The position numbers and the translations under genes are program-made. A stretch of 5,898 bases of DNA from Candidatus Falkowiibacteriota bacterium (GTDB taxonomy: Bacteria; Patescibacteriota; Patescibacteriia; Patescibacteriales; UBA12075): assembly GCA_003647675.1 (NCBI GenBank), contig QMNH01000064.1, positions 1-5,898 of the forward strand, read 5' to 3'. The notes under the pieces are model-generated. The model did no database searches. It was not told where the DNA came from and saw only the letters and a program-made list of their open reading frames with translations. Of the stretch, positions 1 to 5,235 are shown in pieces (the first letter of the stretch is position 1; each line of letters opens with the position of its first letter).

Positions 1-571
1 CTTTTACCCATTCCCAAACATTTCCAATCATGTCGTAAGCGCCGTATGATGAAACGCAATTTTCAGCTGTTCCGGTCAAACCCGGCTGCGCCTCCCAATT
101 ATTGTTTACCTGGCAATCGCTATTTTGCCAGTCGCCGGACAAATCCGGCGTACCCAGGGAGGCCAAATACCATTCTTCGCTGGTAGGTAGCCGCTTACCG
201 GACTTAGCGCAAGCCACGGCCGCTTGCGACTGGGAAATAAACCTCCAGGGTTCTTTTCCCGGCTCTGAAACCGGCTGGCAATCTCTTCTGTCCAGGTTGG
301 CCCGTGTTTCTGTTTGGCTTATAATATTTTCGTAAGGACAATTGTTTCCGGCCGCGGCCTCGTATTTATCAATGCAAAACCCGTTTCCTTCGGTTGGAAT
401 AAATATCATATCCTCGGGACACGGTCCGGCATTTTCCTTAAAAATTATCTTCCCGACTATAGTTTCGCTTAAATTATCGTAATTATCGGCCGCGTCAATT
501 CCGACCGTAACCAATACTACCGCCAAGAGGCCGATGCCAAGGCTTTTTAATATTTTTTTAATTATTTTCAT
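1..571 (-). CDS. Secreted FGE/sulfatase-modifying-factor (SUMF1) domain protein, 3' end missing
   Basis: The first 190 residues are visible and the reading frame runs off the left edge. I take ATG at 571 as the start because it opens a lysine-rich tip and a hydrophobic stretch (about residues 8-25) that acts as signal peptide or anchor. From about residue 50 the sequence matches the FGE-sulfatase fold: CPEDMIFIP, FCIDKYEA (65-72), a Cys followed by SGKRLPTSEEW (124-134), and GAYDMIGNVWEWV (177-189). The visible part has seven cysteines (51, 66, 78, 98, 121, 153, 172), which suggests disulfides and an extracytoplasmic location. The active-site Cys pair of true formylglycine-generating enzymes lies further downstream, so catalysis cannot be judged. 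The domain is also widely used as a non-catalytic C-type-lectin-like binding module. The gene is last in the visible operon, 50 bases after its neighbour, with no terminator between. It is roughly half G+C, richer than the preceding genes. No Shine-Dalgarno motif precedes the start. Family assignment is strong; function is open. Confidence 0.88.
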   Translation of the reverse strand, partial: MKIIKKILKSLGIGLLAVVLVTVGIDAADNYDNLSETIVGKIIFKENAGPCPEDMIFIPTEGNGFCIDKYEAAAGNNCPYENIISQTETRANLDRRDCQPVSEPGKEPWRFISQSQAAVACAKSGKRLPTSEEWYLASLGTPDLSGDWQNSDCQVNNNWEAQPGLTGTAENCVSSYGAYDMIGNVWEWVK

Positions 572-621
572 AATACACAGGGGAAATAATTTTTCACGGG
601 TTTAATTATTAAGAAACTAAC

Positions 622-1014
622 CTATTGCTTGCTACTTAACTCCCGCCTTTTTCTCTTATAATCAAAATAAAAATTTATCAATACTAAAATAAATAATACT
701 GTTATTCCAACCGCTAAAAAGAATACTAATTTTATCTGAGGGCTATTGGCCGCGTTTAAGGCATTTTCTCTTTGGGCAAGATCCTTCTCTTTTTGTGTTA
801 AATTTTCTTCTTTTTCTTTTAATTGCAAAGCCAACTTATTGAATGGATTTTCCTGGACGCTGATTGACATGCCGACGGCTGACCCGATTTTCGCGCCGAC
901 AAACCTACTGATATCAACCGGATTTAAGCCCGCGTAATAAAAAAAAGAAACTAAAATTAAAACAAAAAAATATATCCGTAAATTATGTACAAATTTTATT
1001 GTACGTTTTATCAT
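622..1014 (-). CDS. Small two-helix membrane protein with central coiled coil, unknown function
   Basis: I do not recognise this 130-residue protein. It has a basic N-terminus (MIKRTIK), a first membrane helix at about 13-29, an extracytoplasmic segment of roughly 65 residues, a second membrane helix at about 95-116, and a very basic tail (DYKRKRRELSSK). By the positive-inside rule both ends should be cytoplasmic. The loop contains a glycine-rich patch (FVGAKIGSAVGMS, 38-50) and a highly charged helical stretch at about 60-89 (LKEKEENLTQKEKDLAQREN) that looks like a coiled coil. This fits an oligomerising or scaffold subunit. It starts 32 bases after the stop of the LytR_C-domain gene and ends 50 bases before the FGE-domain gene, so co-transcription with both is likely. 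The coding call rests on the coherent topology, the absence of a better frame on either strand, and its place in the operon. No Shine-Dalgarno motif is seen. Confidence 0.8.
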   Translation of the reverse strand: MIKRTIKFVHNLRIYFFVLILVSFFYYAGLNPVDISRFVGAKIGSAVGMSISVQENPFNKLALQLKEKEENLTQKEKDLAQRENALNAANSPQIKLVFFLAVGITVLFILVLINFYFDYKRKRRELSSKQ

Positions 1015-1046
1015 AATTTTATATTTAGTTAGTGTGTAAAAACTAT

Positions 1047-2759
1047 TTATTGCTTATAATTACCGCCCACTATTACCACAATATCATAATCCTGATCGCT
1101 TACTTGGAGCATCTCAATTTCAAAAGAAAAAAGTTTTTTTATCCTATTGGCTTCTTCAGTATAATCACTTTTATATTTTATTACGGAAAAATCATATTCA
1201 AAGTTATCCGCGTTGCCAAGTCCGGCCACCAACATTCCCGACTGCTTAATTATTTCGGCGGCTTTGCCGGCTAATCCGGATTGGCCGCTTCCGTTCAATA
1301 CTTCAATTTTTGTTTCTTTGCTATTTTTTTGTTCGTCTAGTTCTGTGTTGGATGCGATATCATCTTCTTCAAATTCCAGGGTGGATGTGGCCTCCTCTGT
1401 TTCGTCCGCTTTTTCTTTTTCTTCTTCAGTGGTACTACTTATAGTATTTTCTTTTTCCAATACTACGCCAGCATTATTTTCTTTTTCTACCTCAATAATT
1501 TCCACACTGGTTGTATTTATATTTAAAAACTTTTTAAAAAAATTAAAATTATTTTTATAGCTTAAATAAATAAAAAATGCCAGCAGTATAATTAAAAATA
1601 CAATAACTATTTTTATTACAACACTAAAAAGTCCCCACTTTATTTTCCCCTCTTCCTTGCTTGGGCTTGCTTGATTTTTAACCAATAATTTTTTATTGGT
1701 ATTTTTTATAATAGCTTTATTAATATCATTTTTGCTGATTTTTTCTTCGGTGACGTTAATTTTTTTCTTGTTTTTCTCATCGACCACTATCAACCCGGCC
1801 CGTCCTTGGGTTAGCTTAATCGCCCGTTTAATATAGGCTTTAACAAAAAATAAGAAAAGCAGAAATACGAACAATACTGAACTAAAAATGATTAATAAAA
1901 TTTTAATATTTATTATCCAAAAATGTATAGCTTGATCAGTAGATTGTCGGGCATTCTCCCCATATCCAAAAACTAATTCCGCCCTGTATCTACCCATTTC
2001 CCAGATACTGCTATCGGCAGTCCAGTTAAAATCCCATTTTCGGATACTGTTGGGCAGTATATTGCCAAGCTTCGTGTAATGATTAATTGGAATTATTTTC
2101 TTTTCTTTACCTAAAAAATTAAAAATTTTAATTTCGCCCTGAGGTTGAATATGAACACTGCCGGTATTTTCAAAACGAACGCTAAAATTAATGTCTGGTT
2201 TGTTATAACATTTTTTATCAGTCGAAAATTCCCTGATTCGGCCACTCTCGATTGCGTCGCCGTTAACATTAAGCAGTATTAAAGAGCCCAGAAGAGAGGA
2301 TATCTTTATTGCCGAACCTTTAATTTTATCCTCCGGCGGTTTTGTACCGATTAATATAGCGGCGTAATGCCCGCCTGGTTCAGCCGATTCGGGAATATTT
2401 ATGGTAAAACCGATATCCCGACTCTCGTAAGCTTCGATAGCGTAGGGTCCGGGTTCTACTTCGACCCAACCGCTTAATAGATGCTGGGCTTGCTCGCTTG
2501 AATCATTCGGATTTTTAATAAATTCTACCGTTCCGCTCTCGGATCCGCTTTTAAAATCCAGTACTTGCGCGTAAGCGTCAATTTTCCGGGAATTATTATT
2601 AACTATCTTTATTGAGCTCCGCCATTTCTCGCCGGGGCTGGCATTATTTTTTATTAAAGGCGGAGTTATCGAAAGAGTAAAAGAATCCTGGGCTAAAACA
2701 GGAATAAAAGAAACTAAACAAAAAGTAATAATAAAAAATATTTTAAGTAATTTTTTCAT
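1047..2759 (-). CDS. DUF916-like membrane-anchored surface protein with C-terminal LytR_C domain
   Basis: This 570-residue protein is the third and largest of three tandem paralogues. Residues 1-23 form a signal peptide with likely cleavage at VLA|QDS. Residues 24-280 are the beta-rich ectodomain, in two parts: an N-terminal Ig-like half ending near PGGHYAAILIGTKPP (128-142), and a second half with REFSTDK (176-182), FENTGSVHIQPQGEI (196-210) and GRYRAELVFGYG (256-267). HFWIINIK leads into a membrane helix at about 283-307. A basic cytoplasmic segment (308-375) and a second helix (about 378-400) return the chain outside. An acidic, Ser/Thr-rich linker (about 415-483) carries a LytR_C-type domain at 484-568 (IEVLNGSGQSGLAGKA, DYDIVVIVGG). 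LytR_C normally ends LCP/LytR-family envelope proteins; no LCP catalytic domain is present. The start codon overlaps the preceding stop (ATGA), indicating translational coupling. DNA for the second helix and adjoining linkers is extremely AT-rich (about one fifth G+C at 1501-1740 by hand count). Confidence 0.9.
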   Translation of the reverse strand: MKKLLKIFFIITFCLVSFIPVLAQDSFTLSITPPLIKNNASPGEKWRSSIKIVNNNSRKIDAYAQVLDFKSGSESGTVEFIKNPNDSSEQAQHLLSGWVEVEPGPYAIEAYESRDIGFTINIPESAEPGGHYAAILIGTKPPEDKIKGSAIKISSLLGSLILLNVNGDAIESGRIREFSTDKKCYNKPDINFSVRFENTGSVHIQPQGEIKIFNFLGKEKKIIPINHYTKLGNILPNSIRKWDFNWTADSSIWEMGRYRAELVFGYGENARQSTDQAIHFWIINIKILLIIFSSVLFVFLLFLFFVKAYIKRAIKLTQGRAGLIVVDEKNKKKINVTEEKISKNDINKAIIKNTNKKLLVKNQASPSKEEGKIKWGLFSVVIKIVIVFLIILLAFFIYLSYKNNFNFFKKFLNINTTSVEIIEVEKENNAGVVLEKENTISSTTEEEKEKADETEEATSTLEFEEDDIASNTELDEQKNSKETKIEVLNGSGQSGLAGKAAEIIKQSGMLVAGLGNADNFEYDFSVIKYKSDYTEEANRIKKLFSFEIEMLQVSDQDYDIVVIVGGNYKQ

Positions 2760-3721
2760 TTTTTATTTTTTAAATCAAGCACTCCGTCAGAAGAATCTAT
2801 AATATTGTTAACTCTAGAATAATCATGTGAATGATGATATGTTTTTTTAAACAAAAAGGCAACTATCAGCACCATTAAAAATACCAAGCTAATGCCAAAA
2901 ATAATAATAAATTTAAGCGGTAAAACCCAAAAATATATCGTATCTTGCAAATCTCTTTTCCCTTCCGCGCCGTATTCGGCCTCAAGCCTGGCCTTATATT
3001 TACCGAGCCCTATTTCTTTATTCCATTCATTTTCCAGCCATCTGCTTTCCCCGGCCAATATCGCGAATTTTCCCGGATTAACAACCAGGCTATCTATTTC
3101 CTGCCCGCGGCGATTATAAATATAAATTGATCCGGCAGGAACAATTTCTTTATTGCCGAAATTATCTATTTCTAAATTAAAATTTACCGGAACTTTAAAA
3201 TATATATTTTTATCGGTCTTAAAATTTTTAATTTGGGTTTTCTCGATTATTTCCTCCTCTACTTCAAAATTTATCATTAAACTCGCGGTGTTCGCGTTTA
3301 GCATATTTTTTTCCGCCGCTGGCCTGTTCGAACCGTTCGGGAAAGCTATAAGGGCGTGGCGCTTGCCCGGCACTGCCGAAGGATTAACTTTTATATCCAG
3401 AGCTACCTCCGTCTCTTTACCGGGCTCCAATTCAATAACCCCTCTTTTTATGCTAATCCAGCTGGACAACGAAACTGACCTGTCCGCGCTGCCGGGTTCT
3501 AAAAACTCCTGCCTGCCTTCATTTTCCGAATAATCATTAACCACCGGGTAAATATCAAGTCTTTTACCGCCAATATTTTTTAAAATGACCGTATACTCTT
3601 TTATATCTCTAGCTTTAACTTTTTCATCAATAATATTCGGCGAAACATCAAGCATGCCGCTGTCTTGCGCCAAGACAGGAAAAGAAATAAATAAAAATAT
3701 AATAATTAATGTTTTTTTCAT
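2756..3721 (-). CDS. DUF916-like single-pass surface protein (middle paralogue)
   Basis: I choose ATG at 3721 (321 residues) over an in-frame TTG at 3730. The ATG lies one base after the upstream stop and gives a classical signal peptide, MKK plus hydrophobic core and VLA|QDS at residue 18, nearly the same as in the next gene. The ectodomain (19-264) has the family pattern: DVSPNIIDEKV (25-35), a degenerate version of the PGG-Y-A loop (VPGKRHALIAF, 117-127), NFKTDKNIY (166-174), a G-N/P-G-I-I-N-G repeat region (188-208), and GKYKARLEAEYG (240-251). FWVLPLKF then leads into a membrane helix at about 269-291. The tail is short (292-321) with an unusual HHSHD cluster. There is no second helix and no added domain, so this is the minimal member. 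It ends in TGA overlapping the next ATG, which supports a tight operon and TGA as a stop codon. The role is inferred as a membrane-anchored extracellular beta-sandwich subunit; ligand unknown. Confidence 0.9.
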   Translation of the reverse strand: MKKTLIIIFLFISFPVLAQDSGMLDVSPNIIDEKVKARDIKEYTVILKNIGGKRLDIYPVVNDYSENEGRQEFLEPGSADRSVSLSSWISIKRGVIELEPGKETEVALDIKVNPSAVPGKRHALIAFPNGSNRPAAEKNMLNANTASLMINFEVEEEIIEKTQIKNFKTDKNIYFKVPVNFNLEIDNFGNKEIVPAGSIYIYNRRGQEIDSLVVNPGKFAILAGESRWLENEWNKEIGLGKYKARLEAEYGAEGKRDLQDTIYFWVLPLKFIIIFGISLVFLMVLIVAFLFKKTYHHSHDYSRVNNIIDSSDGVLDLKNKK

Positions 3722-3722
3722 T

Positions 3723-4838
3723 TTATGCAAAAAAGATAAAATATATTCCGGCTATTATTAAAAATAAAACTATCAAAGTAATCAACAATATCATGCTGAA
3801 ATGAAATACCGGCGAAGGACCCTGGTATTTTTTTACGTAACGCACATTGCGCATTCCCGCCTGCTCCATTGCTCTTTTTACTGCCTTGTTTTTATAAAGC
3901 TTTAACATAAGCATAAAAAACGCGGCTATTATAACTACCCCTAACAATGAGGGTATAATTATTCTCCAGGGTATTATCCAAAAATATTTCGGGGAAAAAA
4001 GCGTTTGGTTGCCTTGTCCGCCCTTATCAACCGCCACTCCGTAAGTTAAGCCTAAATTAGCCTCGTATCTACCGAAACCGTTTTTCCCTTCCCAGGCTGT
4101 TTCAAATCGCCTAATTGAGTCAGGCAATATATTTCCGCCCTCTTCGTTTACAACAATTTTTGCTACTTCCTTGCCAAACATATTGTTTATGCTTATGGTG
4201 CCGAATGGCTTTACGTGAACATTGCCTTTGTTCTCAATTCTAATTAAAAAGTTTACCTGATAAGGAGTATTATAAAAATTTTTATCAGTATTAAATTCCC
4301 TAACTTGGGCTTCTTCGTTCACGTCTCCGCTTACTTTCAGGAGAATTAATGTTCCGTTTTGCTGGGCGATAGACATGCCGGCGCCTTTTTCTTCACTATC
4401 AAGCTGTAGCCGTGGCGGGACGGTGCCGAAATAAACCGCTCCGTAATAACCACCCGGACCGATATCGGCCGGCACTCTAACAGTAAACGGGATAATCTTT
4501 TCTTCATAAGGATTAAACTCTATCGCCTCATCGGTAATTTCAATCCAAGAAGCCAAATAGTACCCTTTTTCCATGCCGGGAGCAAAAATTTTCGGTTTTC
4601 CGCTTTCGCCGTCAGCCTTAAAATCTCTTAAATACACGTACATTACTTTCGGGGTATCGGATTCATTGGCCACCTTTACGACATCGTTAAATATTTCGCC
4701 CGGATCCACTATTTCATCAATTATCGTCGGGCTAATGCGAATTCCCACACTCTGCGCCGAAACTAAATCAACAGCAAAAAACCCTATAAAGAAGATTAAC
4801 ACGAAAACAGCAAAAAAATATAAAATCTTTTTTATCAT
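3723..4838 (-). CDS. DUF916-like surface protein with two C-terminal membrane helices (first paralogue)
   Basis: This 371-residue protein heads the probable operon. Residues 1-28 are a signal peptide (cleavage near VSA|QS). The N-terminal beta domain begins IRISPTIIDEIVDPGE (33-48), typical of DUF916/NEW3-type Ig-like domains, and includes PADIGPGGYYGAVYFGT (123-139). The second beta domain contains REFNTDKNFYNTPYQ (180-194), IENKGNVHVKPFGTI (201-215), GNILPDSIRRFETAW (235-249) and GRYEANLGLTYG (256-267). FWIIPWRIIIPS (286-297) starts a membrane helix to about 312. A basic cytoplasmic loop (313-345) and a second helix (347-370) end the protein at the membrane. It is closest in motif content to the 570-residue paralogue. 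In Firmicutes the DUF916 family anchors or binds WxL proteins at the wall; the same role here is inference. A TATAAT-type promoter lies 28 bases upstream of the start. The leader is AT-rich with no Shine-Dalgarno motif. Confidence 0.92.
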   Translation of the reverse strand: MIKKILYFFAVFVLIFFIGFFAVDLVSAQSVGIRISPTIIDEIVDPGEIFNDVVKVANESDTPKVMYVYLRDFKADGESGKPKIFAPGMEKGYYLASWIEITDEAIEFNPYEEKIIPFTVRVPADIGPGGYYGAVYFGTVPPRLQLDSEEKGAGMSIAQQNGTLILLKVSGDVNEEAQVREFNTDKNFYNTPYQVNFLIRIENKGNVHVKPFGTISINNMFGKEVAKIVVNEEGGNILPDSIRRFETAWEGKNGFGRYEANLGLTYGVAVDKGGQGNQTLFSPKYFWIIPWRIIIPSLLGVVIIAAFFMLMLKLYKNKAVKRAMEQAGMRNVRYVKKYQGPSPVFHFSMILLITLIVLFLIIAGIYFIFFA

Positions 4839-4854
4839 TTATAATTTTGATTTT

Positions 4855-4894
4855 TTGTAAAATTGATTATAAAAACACAAAATCAATTATACAA
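4855..4894. promoter_or_regulatory. Inverted repeat overlapping the operon promoter (candidate operator)
   Basis: TTGTAAAATTGATT (4855-4868) and AATCAATTATACAA (4881-4894) are inverted copies with one mismatch in 14, separated by 12 bases. One arm covers the proposed -35 region and the other the -10 and start region, the placement expected for a dimeric repressor site. A stem-loop in the DNA or a leader RNA is the alternative. No regulator gene is in the window. Confidence 0.4.
4866..4894 (-). promoter_or_regulatory. Candidate sigma70-type promoter of the paralogue operon
   Basis: Read on the minus strand, TTGTAT (4894-4889) is followed by a 17-base spacer and a perfect TATAAT (4871-4866), 28 bases before the first ATG at 4838. 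That predicts a leader of about 20 bases. The -35 box matches only three of six consensus positions, and the DNA is AT-rich enough for chance TATAAT boxes (another lies at 4891-4886, with no decent -35). Position after a terminator and before an operon start favours it. Confidence 0.45.
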
Positions 4895-4916
4895 ATATCT
4901 TAATAAAATAAAAACT

Positions 4917-4939
4917 AAACAACTATAAATCTGTTGTTT
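4917..4939. repeat. Small perfect inverted repeat in AT-rich spacer
   Basis: AAACAAC (4917-4923) and GTTGTTT (4933-4939) are a perfect 7-base inverted repeat with a 9-base loop. On the minus strand it is followed by a T-rich run (TAGTTTTTATTTT), so it could be a weak terminator upstream of the operon promoter, or a second regulator site. The rest of 4895-4999 is very AT-rich and shows no gene; 5131-5186 likewise shows nothing I can support. Confidence 0.3.
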
Positions 4940-4999
4940 TATGATATTAATTTTAACATTTTTAACTAATTAATTCAAATAATAAGTTATTCGCTTCCC

Positions 5000-5130
5000 C
5001 CTTCGTTAAAACTACGGAGGACAAGTCGCGAACCCGCCATTTGCATGTGCCCCATTTGCCTAGGCTTCGCCAGGTCTCGCGAAGCGTAGATAAGGGAGCT
5101 GCCAAAGGCATAACAGCGGGACATGCGAAT
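5000..5130. repeat. Cluster of nested hairpins, GC-rich island (REP-like element or structured RNA)
   Basis: Four foldable elements occur in about 130 bases. (1) CCTTCGT (5000-5006) pairs with ACGGAGG (5014-5020) around a 7-base loop. (2) An outer stem pairs 5039-5052 (ATTTGCATGT, bulged G, CCC) with 5118-5130 (GGGACATGCGAAT), 13 pairs. (3) Inside it, CTAgGCTTCGC (5060-5070) pairs with GCGAAGCgTAG (5079-5089), 10 pairs around one G-G mismatch. (4) TGCC-AAA-GGCA lies at 5100-5110. The tract is clearly richer in G+C than the DNA on both sides and holds no convincing gene. It could be a dispersed palindromic repeat, as is common between genes in this kind of genome, or a small structured RNA. 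Strand is unknown. Confidence 0.6.
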
Positions 5131-5186
5131 TAAAATATTGAAATTCCTTTACTATTAATTACCCTGGCTTACATTTTTAGAAAATA

Positions 5187-5219
5187 AAAACTCCTACGCG
5201 AAAATCGCGCAGAAGTTTT
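5187..5219 (-). terminator. Intrinsic terminator, structurally bidirectional
   Basis: On the minus strand a 15-bp stem (AAAACTTCTGCGCGA pairing with TCGCGTAGGAGTTTT, two G-U pairs, TTT loop) is followed by a T-rich tract. It lies 16 bases beyond the stop of the beta-rich surface gene. The plus-strand reading also ends in six T residues (5215-5220), so it could stop transcription both ways, although no plus-strand gene is visible. It separates the right-edge gene from the five-gene operon. Confidence 0.9.
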
Positions 5220-5235
5220 TTATATATATTTGTTT

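Noticed and set aside
102..335. Plus-strand open frame of 77 codons
   Set aside because: It lies antisense to the clear FGE-domain coding sequence and has no recognisable protein features.
746..937. Plus-strand open frame of 63 codons
   Set aside because: It is antisense to the coiled-coil membrane protein and its composition is that of a shadow frame.
987..1004. Inverted repeat GTACAA-(6)-TTGTAC near the start of the coiled-coil gene
   Set aside because: It is only 6 bases per arm, inside coding sequence in AT-rich DNA, so chance is a sufficient explanation.
1032..1560. Two plus-strand open frames (80 and 115 codons)
   Set aside because: Both are antisense to the LytR_C-domain gene; the Ser/Phe-rich product simply mirrors the Glu/Lys-rich linker codons.
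2756..2759. UGA read as glycine (alternative code)
   Set aside because: Reading through TGA at 2758-2756 meets TAG after 14 further codons of unconvincing sequence, and the ATGA overlap is a standard stop/start junction.
2892..3533. Three plus-strand open frames within the middle paralogue
   Set aside because: They overlap one another and are antisense to a gene with strong family motifs.
3719..3730. TTG at 3730 as start of the middle paralogue
   Set aside because: It adds only MHK, overlaps the upstream stop, and spoils the standard MKK signal-peptide start at 3721.
5000..5130. Hairpin island as tRNA, integron attC site or CRISPR
   Set aside because: No cloverleaf with T-loop and anticodon arms, no matching core-site pair, and no regularly spaced direct repeats.
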